Positions 35,062 to 42,799 of a DNA stretch of 64,000 bases are shown here, piece by piece. A program made the position numbers and the translations under genes. Source of the DNA: Oscillospiraceae bacterium (lineage in GTDB: Bacteria; Bacillota; Clostridia; Oscillospirales; CAG-272); the NCBI GenBank assembly GCA_015064155.1, contig SVST01000010.1, positions 31,205-95,204 of the forward strand, given 5' to 3'. The notes below the pieces were generated by a model. That model saw only the letters and a program-made list of their open reading frames with translations. It did not search any database and was not told where the DNA came from. The number at the start of each line of letters is the position of its first letter. Within the stretch, counting starts at the first letter, position 1.

Positions 35062-35886
35062 ATGACCTACACCGAACTTGCGAACCGTCTTCACGCTGCG
35101 GGAATCGAAACCGCGGAATGGGAAGCCTCACTTTTAATTGAGCATTTCTGTGCGGTGGACGCAACGCTTGTGCGCATGGAGCCCGAGCAACGCTACGAAA
35201 GTGCCGAGCTGGATGCCGCCGTAAAAGCCAGAGAAAGCCGCTACCCGCTTCAATATCTCTTGGGAAGCTGGGGCTTTTTTCATCAAACCTACCTTGTCAC
35301 TCCCGATTGCCTGATTCCGCGCTCGGATACCGAAATTTTGGTAGAGGAGGCCATTCGCCGTCTGCCCGAGGGCGCGCGCTTTTTAGACCTTTGCACGGGA
35401 AGCGGCTGTATCGCGGTATCGACGCTGGCGGAGCGTCCCGACACGACTGCCGTGGCGGTTGATAAATTTGAAAACACGTTGCGCATTGCCACCCAAAACG
35501 CCGAGAAAAACGGTGTCGGCAACCGCTTCACGCCCCTCTTGGCAGACGTTCTGGAAAAACTGCCTCCATCGTGCGAGGGCTTGTTCGATGCCATCGTTGC
35601 CAATCCTCCGTACATCACGACCGAAACCTTGAAATCGCTTGCTCCCGAGGTGCAAGCCGAGCCACGGGCGGCACTCGACGGCGGTGACGACGGTCTTCTC
35701 TTTTACCGTCGCATTTTGGAGCTGCATACCACTCTTTTGACCCCAAACGGATTTTTGCTGTTTGAAATCGGCTACGACCAGGCGGCTGCCGTATTGGAGC
35801 TTGGCGCGTCGCACGGCTTCATCGATGGCCGCGTGCTTTGCGACCTGGGCGGCAACACTCGCGTAGTCGTGCTGAAAAGAAGCTGA
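35062..35886 (+). CDS. prmC: Peptide chain release factor glutamine methyltransferase
   Basis: 274 residues. An N-terminal helical domain (ELANRLHAAGIETAEWEASL) is followed by the SAM-binding FLDLCTGSGCIAVSTL and the catalytic VANPPYITT (NPPY). It methylates the GGQ glutamine of RF1/RF2. The ATG at 35062 is preferred over an in-frame TTG three codons upstream. Usually next to prfA, which is not in this window. Ends with the family VVLKR. Confidence 0.93.
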   Translation: MTYTELANRLHAAGIETAEWEASLLIEHFCAVDATLVRMEPEQRYESAELDAAVKARESRYPLQYLLGSWGFFHQTYLVTPDCLIPRSDTEILVEEAIRRLPEGARFLDLCTGSGCIAVSTLAERPDTTAVAVDKFENTLRIATQNAEKNGVGNRFTPLLADVLEKLPPSCEGLFDAIVANPPYITTETLKSLAPEVQAEPRAALDGGDDGLLFYRRILELHTTLLTPNGFLLFEIGYDQAAAVLELGASHGFIDGRVLCDLGGNTRVVVLKRS

Positions 35887-35982
35887 CAACCCGTGTCACA
35901 CCGCAAAAAAGCTTGACATATCTATATAAAAGGCGCGCTTTCGCGTCAATCTGGGATTATCATCGGAAATGAGGCGTTCATT

Positions 35983-37005
35983 TTGAAAATCGTAGTTCTT
36001 GCGGGCGGGCTTTCGCCCGAACGGGAGGTTTCATTAACCTCGGGAAGCTTAATCGCCAACGCGCTGATTGAAAACGGTCACCGTGTATTATTGCTCGACG
36101 TATATGAGGGATTGCCCGATCTCTCAACCGATCCTGATTCGTTGTTTCAAACCTCCCTATACCCGATTCACAAGGTTTGCGAGCAGGTGCCAAACCTTGA
36201 CGAGCTTCGCGCCCGTTGCCAAAACGGCAACGCTTTGATCGGCGCAAACGTCCTGCGTCTTTGCATGATGGCAGACAAGACCTTTCTTGCATTGCACGGA
36301 TCGATGGGCGAAAACGGTCAGCTCCAGGCAACCCTCGACACCCACGGCATTCGCTATACGGGCTCGGGCTACCTCGGCAGTGCCGTTGCCATGGACAAAG
36401 ACCTTTCCAAGCGTTTGATGTGCCATGCAGGGGTCAACACCCCCCCGTGGATCTACTTCGACGTTCAAAACGGCAACCGCGCCGAGATTCTTGGGAAGAT
36501 CGGTCTTCCCGCCGTGGTGAAGCCCTGCGACTGCGGCTCCAGCGTGGGAGTATCGATCGTGGAAAACGAGCAGGCACTTTACGATGCATTGGACGAGGCG
36601 GCGAAGTGGGGACGCTTCGTATTGGTGGAAAAAAAGATCACGGGGCGCGAATTAACGGTTGGCGTGCTGGGCGGTAAAGCGCTCCCGTCGGTCGAAATTT
36701 TGCCACCCGACGACGGATTTTACGATTACAAAAACAAATACCAAGGAACCACGCGCGAGATCTGCCCTGCCGAAATCCCCCGAGAGGTCGAAGAAAACGC
36801 CGCCGCGCTTTCGTTGCGTGCATTCGACGCTCTGCGTCTTTCGGGATATGCCCGCTTTGATTTTATGCTGGATGCGAAGAATCGGCTGTGGTGCCTGGAA
36901 GCCAATTCGCTCCCCGGCATGACCCCTACGAGCCTATTGCCCCAAGCGGCTGCGGCGGTGGGAATCTCCTACCGCGAGCTGTGCGAAAAGATTGTTACGC
37001 TATAA
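35983..37005 (+). CDS. ddl: D-alanine--D-alanine ligase
   Basis: 340 residues, ATP-grasp. It begins KIVVLAGGLSPEREVSLTSG; LHGSMGENGQLQATLD and YTGSGYLGSAVAMDKDLSK are Ddl signatures; ATP/metal sites are PAVVKPCDCGSSVGVSIV and EANSLPGMTP. It makes the D-Ala-D-Ala used in peptidoglycan. The start codon is TTG, eight bases after GAGG; no ATG or GTG fits the family start. No VanA-type omega-loop substitution can be judged by eye with certainty. Confidence 0.93.
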   Translation: MKIVVLAGGLSPEREVSLTSGSLIANALIENGHRVLLLDVYEGLPDLSTDPDSLFQTSLYPIHKVCEQVPNLDELRARCQNGNALIGANVLRLCMMADKTFLALHGSMGENGQLQATLDTHGIRYTGSGYLGSAVAMDKDLSKRLMCHAGVNTPPWIYFDVQNGNRAEILGKIGLPAVVKPCDCGSSVGVSIVENEQALYDALDEAAKWGRFVLVEKKITGRELTVGVLGGKALPSVEILPPDDGFYDYKNKYQGTTREICPAEIPREVEENAAALSLRAFDALRLSGYARFDFMLDAKNRLWCLEANSLPGMTPTSLLPQAAAAVGISYRELCEKIVTL

Positions 37006-37012
37006 GAAATAT

Positions 37013-37049
37013 ATAAAAGTTCCCCGCCGCGCATGGTTGCGCGGCGGGG
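37013..37049. terminator. Bidirectional terminator, left copy of a 37-bp direct repeat
   Basis: Stem CCCCGCCGCGC/GCGCGGCGGGG (37022-37049) with loop ATGGTT. The 37 bases 37013-37049 recur exactly at 37940-37976, on the far side of the SLOG/XRE pair. Confidence 0.9.
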
Positions 37050-37487
37050 CTATATTTTGTCTGATAAGGTACTCAGTTCAACAATTCGCTTTTCCTTTTT
37101 TTGCGCCATTTGCTTATACCTTGCCGCCCCACCAAAGGAAGTTAAAACATAAGATACCACCAAATCGCTTTGTTCAATCATCCATTGATTTCTTTTTAAT
37201 ATCGCATATTTTGGATGTGATCGGGCAACAATCTCCGGGAAAAGTGTCAAATCCTCCGGAAATTCAGCTTTTGTCGGCATATAAGCTAAAACCACAAAAA
37301 AAGAAATATGCGGAAATTCAACCTTTAAGGATTTTAAAACACCGTATGCGATTCGATCAAACGCACCTTGATGTCCAACATAGAAAACCGTCGCCCGGTC
37401 TTGTAAAATACAATCGGTCAGCACTTTTTTCAGCACACTTCTTATGTTTTCGGAGCAATCTCTGTGTCCAATCATAGATACTTTCAT
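37050..37487 (-). CDS. SLOG-family (DUF1273/YpsA-like) protein
   Basis: 145 residues from the ATG at 37487 (GAGGTG upstream). The start MKVSMIGHRD, then FYVGHQGAFDRIAYGVLKSL, VVLAYMPTK and SDLVVSYVLTSFGGAARY match small SLOG proteins, a Rossmann-like fold that binds nucleotides or nucleotide-derived ligands. It is divergent from an XRE regulator with shared operators and ends with TAG directly at a terminator, the only TAG stop noted among the complete genes checked. Probably a sensor or effector in a small stress or defence module. Confidence 0.8.
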   Translation of the reverse strand: MKVSMIGHRDCSENIRSVLKKVLTDCILQDRATVFYVGHQGAFDRIAYGVLKSLKVEFPHISFFVVLAYMPTKAEFPEDLTLFPEIVARSHPKYAILKRNQWMIEQSDLVVSYVLTSFGGAARYKQMAQKKEKRIVELSTLSDKI

Positions 37488-37513
37488 AATAAACACCTCA
37501 AAATATAATGTAT

Positions 37514-37567
37514 ATATCCTTTTCGGACACACGCATTATTATAACATATCCTTTTAGGATATACAAT
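37514..37567. promoter_or_regulatory. Divergent control region with two operator copies
   Basis: A perfect palindrome ATATCC-TTTTA-GGATAT (37546-37562) and a degenerate copy ATATCCTTTTCGGACA (from 37514) are spaced 32 bases apart, about three helical turns. The palindrome fills the spacer of a minus-strand promoter TTGTAT-N17-TATAAT (-10 at 37539-37544) for the SLOG gene. Likely bound by the neighbouring XRE protein. Confidence 0.78.
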
Positions 37568-37601
37568 AATAATATGTAAATTTTTCATAGAGGTGATTAT
37601 T

Positions 37602-37940
37602 TTGATCGATTATACTGTGATTGGAAAACAAATTCGGGAATTCAGAAAGAAAAAAGGATGGACGCAAGAAAAGCTGGCGGAAGAATCCGGAATAGAACCG
37701 TCGAACATCTCTCATATTGAACGTGCGGCAACCAAGGTTAGTCTGCCCACACTGATTCATATTGCCAATGCACTTGGTGTCACCGCAGACGATCTGCTTT
37801 ACCGTAATCTCAAAAAAAGCGAGTCGGTATCCGTTGCCCTAATCAACGACCTGCTCACCGACTGCACCCCCGCAGAGTTACACGCAATTTCGGAAATCAT
37901 AAAAACCACCAAAACAATTTTGCGTGTAAAACCGCAATGA
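37602..37940 (+). CDS. XRE-family transcriptional regulator
   Basis: 112 residues from a TTG start at 37602 (AGAGGTGA six to seven bases upstream). The helix-turn-helix occupies residues 6-60: GKQIREFRKKKGWTQEKLAE, ESGIEPSNISHIERA and SLPTLIHIANALGV. The C-terminal 45 residues are unlike known sensor domains. Divergent from the SLOG gene and, by the operator layout, probably its repressor and autoregulator. Confidence 0.88.
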   Translation: MIDYTVIGKQIREFRKKKGWTQEKLAEESGIEPSNISHIERAATKVSLPTLIHIANALGVTADDLLYRNLKKSESVSVALINDLLTDCTPAELHAISEIIKTTKTILRVKPQ

Positions 37941-37976
37941 TAAAAGTTCCCCGCCGCGCATGGTTGCGCGGCGGGG
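37940..37976. terminator. Bidirectional terminator, right copy of the 37-bp direct repeat
   Basis: Identical to 37013-37049. It serves the XRE gene (plus) and the purine permease (minus), which converge here. Confidence 0.9.
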
Positions 37977-38018
37977 ATTTTGATATTTTCAAGCTGACTT
38001 GAAAGCTCGTCTACTCTC

Positions 38019-39377
38019 TTACAGGAAGATGTACTTCAAAACGAACAGTACTGCAAGCACGTACATAATGGGAGAAATGTCCTTCCACTTCTTGCACGCG
38101 ATGTTCAATACAACGTAAGAAATGACACCGATGGAAATACCCTCTGCAATGCTGTAGAACAAGGGCATTGCCAAAATGCAAAGGTACGCGGGAATCGCGG
38201 TCGCGTAGTTATCTTCAGACAGCTTCAGGTTGACGATGTTGCTGAACATCAAAAATCCAACCACGATCAAAGCAGGGGCTGTTGCAAACGCAGGGATTGC
38301 CGTGAACACGGGAGCAAAGAACATCGAAACGAGGAAGAGGACTGCCGTGGTAAGTGCGGTCAATCCGGTCTTACCGCCTGCTGCAACACCTGCCGCAGAC
38401 TCTACAAAGGTCGTTGTAGTAGAGGTTCCGAGAACCGCACCTGCCGAGGTCGCAACCGCGTCCGCCATCAAAGCGGGCTTGATCTTAGGCAAGCGACCCT
38501 GCTCGTCCAGCATATTCGCCTTGGAGCTAACACCGATCAAGGTTCCCAGCGTATCGAAAATATCCACAAACAGGAACGAGAACACGATCACAATGAAATT
38601 GAAGATGCTCACACCTTTAAAGTCGATGTTAAAGCACTGACCCGCAGTTTCGCCCAGCTTGGAGAAATCGGTCATTTCAAAAGAAGGATAGAGCGAGTAG
38701 CAGCCCATTGCGGCATTCGGCTCATAAAGTCCGATTGCTTGGCAAAACATACCCAAGCCCCAAGTAATCAAAATACCGAACAAAATAGAGCCCTTGATGT
38801 GCTTTACGTACATCCACGACGTGATCAAAACACCGAGAATAGCAAGCAAGGCACCGATACCAACCTGTTTGAAATTGTCGGTAAAGTCAACAACAGTAAC
38901 CAAAGTAGCCGATTCGAAAACGCTCAGCTTTGCACCCTGCAAGCCGATGAACGCGATGAACAAGCCGATACCTACCGAAACAGCGGTTTTCAGCTGCAAC
39001 GGAATCGCATTGAAGATGGCTTCTCTGACGTTGGTCAGGGAAAGCGCGATGAAGATCAAGCCTTCAATAAAGACGGCAAACAAAGCGAGCTACCATCCGT
39101 ATTTGGGAGCCACCGTAAATGCAAAGAACGCATTCAGACCCATGCCTGCGGACAGTGCAAAGGGCAGATTTGCAAACAATGCCATACAAACCGTTCCGAT
39201 AAAGGACGCAAGACAGGTTGCCAGCAAAACGGCGGTTTTATCCATTCCCGCTGCCGACAAAATGTCGGGGTTCACCGCCAGAATATACGCCATCGCCATA
39301 AACGTTGTAATACCGGCGATGATTTCATTCTTTACGGTGGTGTTGTGTTGTTTGAGCTTAAACCATTTTTCAAACAT
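38019..39377 (-). pseudogene. NCS2-family purine permease interrupted by an in-frame amber codon
   Basis: Reading one frame from the ATG at 39377 to the TAA at 38019 gives about 452 codons with a single TAG at 39090-39092. The N-terminal part has FKLKQHNTTVKNEIIAGITT, MAYILAVNPDIL and SAGMGLNAFFAFTVAPKYGW; the rest resumes immediately as LALFAVFIEGLIFIALSL and continues to the end with family motifs (LGTSTTTTFVESAAGVAAGG). Homologues usually have Gln or another residue at the TAG, so CAG to TAG is the simplest change. Next to hpt, it likely imports hypoxanthine/guanine. Either inactivated, read through, or a base error. Confidence 0.88.
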
Positions 39378-39380
39378 GAC

Positions 39381-39941
39381 TTACTTCTCCTTTTCCGCAT
39401 ATTCTGCAATATAGGGTAGATTTCTGTACTGCTCAGCGCAGTCCAGACCGTAACCGATCACAAAATGATCGGGTATGGTAAAGAGTGAAGTATCCGCCCG
39501 GAAATCGACCAATCGGCGGGAGGGCTTGTCCAACAACGCAATCACACGCAAGGACAGCGGATTGCGAAGCCGAAGCATTTTGACGATATCGGAAAGCGTT
39601 CTTCCCGTATCCACGATATCCTCAAGAATCACAACGTGATAATTGGAGATATCCTGCTGCAAATCCATGGTGATTTTTACAACGCCCGAGGAAACGGTTC
39701 CCTCGTAATAGCTTTTCGCGCACATAAAACCGACCTCGCACGGAACCGTCACGGCGCGGCAAACGTCCGCCATAAACACAAAAGAGCCCTTAAGAATACC
39801 AACCAACAAAATCGGTCTGCCGTCGTAAATCGCATCGATCTCTTTCCCTGCCCGAGCGATCGCGGCACTGATTTCCTCTTCGGTAATCAAGACTCGTTTA
39901 ATCTTCTCCTCGTATGCTTGCATCAACGTAGTGTTTTCCAT
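39381..39941 (-). CDS. hpt: Hypoxanthine phosphoribosyltransferase
   Basis: 186 residues. The PRPP-binding VVILEDIVDTGRTLSDIVKM is the type I phosphoribosyltransferase motif; VGILKGSFVFMADVCRAV and the C-terminal FVIGYGLDCAEQYRNLPYI are HPRT landmarks. It salvages hypoxanthine and guanine and is followed after three bases by the purine permease gene, a logical uptake/salvage operon. GAGGGG lies before the ATG. Confidence 0.95.
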   Translation of the reverse strand: MENTTLMQAYEEKIKRVLITEEEISAAIARAGKEIDAIYDGRPILLVGILKGSFVFMADVCRAVTVPCEVGFMCAKSYYEGTVSSGVVKITMDLQQDISNYHVVILEDIVDTGRTLSDIVKMLRLRNPLSLRVIALLDKPSRRLVDFRADTSLFTIPDHFVIGYGLDCAEQYRNLPYIAEYAEKEK

Positions 39942-39971
39942 AAAAAGGCCCCTCTTCTTCTTGTTAACTAC

Positions 39972-40000
39972 AGTATACCATACATTTTGTCAAATTACAA
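39972..40000 (-). promoter_or_regulatory. hpt promoter
   Basis: Minus strand TTGTAA (39995-40000), 17-base spacer, TATACT (39972-39977). No purine riboswitch is visible in the short leader. Confidence 0.7.
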
Positions 40001-40064
40001 GATTTTTTGTCCTTTTCTGCGGATTTTTTCAAAAAATTTTGCACGAGGTGAGAAAGGGAGCGAG

Positions 40065-40140
40065 CAACACAAAACAGAGGATCGCGCCGCGATCCTCTTT
40101 TTTGTGTTGCCGGGGAGGTAATGATAAGGGGAATTGAACT
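40065..40140 (-). terminator. Terminator of the ATPase/TOPRIM pair plus tRNA-like remnant
   Basis: A 22-bp stem with one mismatch (CAACACAAAACAGAGG... at 40065-40086 against 40088-40109). It closely resembles the tRNA-Glu terminator at 42333-42377, sharing AGAGGATCGCG and flanking CAACA/TGTTG. Directly after it (40116-40140) GGGGAATTGAACTT resembles the 3' end of the nearby tRNA-Met (GCGGGAATTGGACTT). This suggests a duplicated tRNA 3' end plus terminator. Confidence 0.65.
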
Positions 40141-40141
40141 T

Positions 40142-40906
40142 TTATGTAACTTCTATTAAACCTAAATCTATTAATGACACACACAAAAGGCTTAATGCCT
40201 GATAAACAGATTCTTTTGAATATACATCTTCTTCATATTCAAAAATTGCTTTGTTGGTATTAAGGAAGTTGTCAATATCAAAAGCTTCCACGCCAATCAA
40301 TGCTAATGCATCCATCATTTCTTGAATTGCCATCGTTAATGTTGTTATGTTGATTCTAGCGTGATTGATCTTCTTGCTTTCCAGATAGGATTTTAAAGTA
40401 TCACCCAAGTCAAAACGTTGACAAAAAGAATTGGTTTCAAAATTGCTTAGCGTAAAACTTTCAATTGAGGGATAACTTAATAAAAGCATTCCTTGTCGTT
40501 CATATCCATCATTATCTCTTGAATTTTTCAATGTGTTTATCATGTTTGAGATAAATATTTGGTCAGTATTTGATTGACAATCCCTATCAAACAGATAATA
40601 AATAGCCGTATTGTCGATATCAAAATCATAGTTCTCTATCAACAGTTCAAAAAGATTATTCAAAAAATCATTATCTTTAGCAATCGTTTTTATGTTACTC
40701 GTTTCAGTATTTATTACAAATATTTGTGAGGTTGGATTTACTTTTGAGTTGAATTTTTGATACGGGTGATTTCTTAGTATGGTTTCAACTTGATAATCGA
40801 AAACCTTAGCAAAAATGCGCCAAAGCAGATAAGGCTCAGTTTTGCTTCCTTCAACGATATATAAAACTTTTCCTACGGATTTTTCTTTATTAATTTTGAT
40901 TTCCAT
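40142..40906 (-). CDS. TOPRIM/RloB-like protein, partner of the AAA ATPase
   Basis: 254 residues from the ATG at 40906 (GGGGTG seven bases upstream), overlapping the ATPase stop by 17 bases. VLYIVEGSKTEPYLLWRIF resembles the RloB/TOPRIM first motif with its glutamate (residue 19), and IYYLFDRDCQS supplies the D-x-D pair near residue 105; LLLSYPSIESFTLSNFE follows. This suggests a TOPRIM-type nuclease effector as in PARIS, OLD-like and RloAB systems. The assignment rests on motifs only. The gene is clearly AT-richer than its neighbours, indicating transfer. Confidence 0.65.
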   Translation of the reverse strand: MEIKINKEKSVGKVLYIVEGSKTEPYLLWRIFAKVFDYQVETILRNHPYQKFNSKVNPTSQIFVINTETSNIKTIAKDNDFLNNLFELLIENYDFDIDNTAIYYLFDRDCQSNTDQIFISNMINTLKNSRDNDGYERQGMLLLSYPSIESFTLSNFETNSFCQRFDLGDTLKSYLESKKINHARINITTLTMAIQEMMDALALIGVEAFDIDNFLNTNKAIFEYEEDVYSKESVYQALSLLCVSLIDLGLIEVT

Positions 40907-42023
40907 ATTTGGGCACCCCGTTAAATACCCCGCCCAGGTACATCTTTTCAAGATTTTGAGCTATCCTTGGTTGTTCACTGGAAAAACGTTTTATGTGACT
41001 TCCATTTTTATCAAAATCTACAGCGTAGATCTGATCGGGTCGTAGTAAACTGTTGCTCAATAGATTCGTGGAATGAGATACAAATATCAATTGCGCATTG
41101 CTTGATTTTTTCATAAAATAACGTATTAATAATTCTTCAAGCTCGTTATGAAAACCACTGGAAAATTCATCTAACAGAAGCATCCCTCCATTATTAATGC
41201 AGTGAAAGAATGCCGGTAGTAAATGAAGCAAGTTTCTATTTCCAAGAGATTCTAAAGAAAAAGGAATAGGTTCGTCAATTCCTCTTCTTTTGAAATAAAT
41301 TATTTTTTCGGGAGCTTCAACAGTTATATAATTTCCTCGAGACGTTTTGTCATACTCAATGTGGTGACCAAAATTATATTCGTCAAAGAACCTATTGAAT
41401 TTTTCAGCTCCTTGCTCTTCAACAAATAATTTCAAAGATAAGTCGATATCCCCATACGGTATAATTGTGGTATTGAAGATATCCACATATACCGAATTGC
41501 TCATAAAATTAAACCATTTCTGAAGAATCTGATTCCCTCTGAATTTGGTGCTAAAATAAATATCTCTTAAAAACAAAAGACCTTTAGGAACATCGGTATG
41601 AACAGTTTTTTCCGTTATAGAAACCGTTGCGACCGCACCTTCACGATTTAAATACTCTTCACCATCAACTATCAATTTTTCAAATATAATGTTGTCAATT
41701 CTTTGGTAACCTATCTTATATTCTATCTCTGTTCCATCAATGACAAAATTGTATTTTAAGTCTATTTTTGGATTGCCGGAAAAAAGACATATATGAATGT
41801 CAAAATTCGCATCATTCTTGCCAAATAAGCAATCTAACAAAAACTTAAGTGGTGCAATAGAGTTGGATTTTCCTGATGCATTCGCACCAACGAAAAGCAT
41901 TCCTTTTAAAATATCTCCGTAAACATTTGTATCGGCTAATATTTGATAATTCGTTTTTGAAAAATCGAAGAAAGTTTTTTCTTTAAAGGACTTAAAATTG
42001 CTAATTTCAAAGTTTTTTAACAT
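40890..42023 (-). CDS. AAA_15/RloA-like ATPase, candidate antiphage sensor
   Basis: 377 residues. ABC/SMC-type ATPase: ISNFKSFKEKTFFDF start, Walker A GANASGKS at residues 46-53, signature-like SLESLGNRNLLHLLP, Walker B GGMLLLDEFSSGFHNELEE, and the switch histidine in LIFVSHSTNLL. This is the AAA_15/AAA_21 type that pairs with TOPRIM or HEPN effectors in defence islands. Translation of the partner gene is coupled by overlap. It has its own promoter (42048-42077) and is AT-rich, next to tRNA genes. Function in defence is inferred, not shown. Confidence 0.82.
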   Translation of the reverse strand: MLKNFEISNFKSFKEKTFFDFSKTNYQILADTNVYGDILKGMLFVGANASGKSNSIAPLKFLLDCLFGKNDANFDIHICLFSGNPKIDLKYNFVIDGTEIEYKIGYQRIDNIIFEKLIVDGEEYLNREGAVATVSITEKTVHTDVPKGLLFLRDIYFSTKFRGNQILQKWFNFMSNSVYVDIFNTTIIPYGDIDLSLKLFVEEQGAEKFNRFFDEYNFGHHIEYDKTSRGNYITVEAPEKIIYFKRRGIDEPIPFSLESLGNRNLLHLLPAFFHCINNGGMLLLDEFSSGFHNELEELLIRYFMKKSSNAQLIFVSHSTNLLSNSLLRPDQIYAVDFDKNGSHIKRFSSEQPRIAQNLEKMYLGGVFNGVPKYGNQN

Positions 42024-42047
42024 TTCGTCACCTCCATAACCAACTAT

Positions 42048-42077
42048 ATTATATCACAACAGCGGCACAAAATGCAA
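42048..42077 (-). promoter_or_regulatory. Promoter of the ATPase/TOPRIM operon
   Basis: Minus strand TTGCAT (42072-42077), 18-base spacer, TATAAT (42048-42053). Confidence 0.75.
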
Positions 42078-42207
42078 TACTTTTACGAAAAATATTTTAA
42101 TATGCGTAATTTTTTTACAGCAAGATTCAATCAGCTTAATTGTTACATACATATTTTGAAATTAATTTTATTTAAAGAGTTGTTGCATTAAGGCCCCTTT
42201 TTGTTAC

Positions 42208-42235
42208 TGGTAACCCGTAGCAGAATCTGAACTGC
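42208..42235 (-). repeat. Degenerate duplicate of the tRNA-Glu 3' end
   Basis: TGGTAACCCGTAGCAGAATC-T-GAACTGC matches the 3' part of tRNA-Glu (TGGTGACCCGTAGCAGAATCGAACTGC) with one substitution and one inserted base. The 5' part of the tRNA is absent, so this is a fragment, not a gene. Between it and 42332 lie two further hairpins (AGCGCGCGG/CCGCGCGCT and GCAAATTCC/GGAATTTGC) and no gene. Confidence 0.8.
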
Positions 42236-42332
42236 AGCGCGCGGTTCTTTCTCCCAATCCTTTTCCCTTTTTTTGCCGCGCGCTCCGGCAAATTCCCTTG
42301 GAATTTGCACAGCTCGATTCATAAAGGGATCG

Positions 42333-42377
42333 CAACAACAAAAAGAGGATCGCGATGCGATCCTCTTTTTGTTGTTG
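42333..42377 (-). terminator. Terminator of the tRNA-Met/tRNA-Glu unit
   Basis: A perfect 21-bp stem (42333-42353 against 42357-42377) with a 3-base loop, containing AAAAAGAGGATCGC; on the minus strand the right arm gives CTCTTTTTGTTG. The stem reaches into the tRNA-Glu CCA end. Confidence 0.85.
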
Positions 42378-42450
42378 GTGACCCGTAGCAGAATCGAACT
42401 GCTGTTACCGCCGTGAAAGGGCGGTGTCTTAACCGCTTGACCAACGGGCC
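42376..42450 (-). tRNA. tRNA-Glu (anticodon TTC)
   Basis: 75 bases with encoded CCA. Acceptor GGCCCGT pairs with ACGGGTC; anticodon arm CGCCC-T-TTC-A-CGGCG; T-loop AGTTCGATTCT. It follows tRNA-Met with no spacer. Confidence 0.95.
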
Positions 42451-42527
42451 TGGTAGCGGGAATTGGACTTGAACCCATGACCTACCGGGTATGAACCGGT
42501 TGCTCTAGCCAACTGAGCTATCCCGCC
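42451..42527 (-). tRNA. tRNA-Met (anticodon CAT, elongator type)
   Basis: 77 bases with encoded CCA. Acceptor GGCGGGA pairs with TCCCGCT (a G-T pair at the end, unlike the C-A mismatch of the initiator); anticodon loop TT-CAT-AC; T-loop GGTTCAAGTCC. A tRNA-Ile with modified CAT is the alternative but less likely. Confidence 0.9.
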
Positions 42528-42547
42528 AAAACTACCAACGCTTGCCT

Positions 42548-42576
42548 ATTATATCACAACTCCTCTCTTTTGTCAA
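42548..42576 (-). promoter_or_regulatory. tRNA-Met/tRNA-Glu promoter
   Basis: Minus strand TTGACA (42571-42576), 17-base spacer, TATAAT (42548-42553). Confidence 0.9.
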
Positions 42577-42679
42577 GTCTTTTTTGAAAAAAATTCTCTT
42601 TTTCTTGATTTTTTCTGCTCTTTTTGTTTTCATGGAACAAGATCCCCAAAACGCGTCAGAAAACCGCACCGCCCACAAA

Positions 42680-42717
42680 AAACGGAACGGGGGAAGCCTT
42701 GGTTGAAAGGCTCCCCC
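42680..42717 (-). terminator. rny terminator
   Basis: GGGGGAAGCC (42689-42698) pairs with GGCTCCCCC (42709-42717) with one bulge; on the minus strand GTTCCGTTTTTTG follows. Confidence 0.78.
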
Positions 42718-42799
42718 ATCATATCGTTTCGTCGGCATACCGACGGGATTTCATCATAACAAGATCTATGATAAATTCCGTGTCTTGGAAAAAGTTCTG

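Noticed and set aside
38019..39377. Reassignment of TAG to an amino acid in this organism
   Set aside because: The SLOG gene ends with TAG immediately before a terminator, and no other gene here contains an internal TAG.
39942..40000. Purine riboswitch upstream of hpt
   Set aside because: The leader after the promoter is only about 25 bases, too short for the aptamer.
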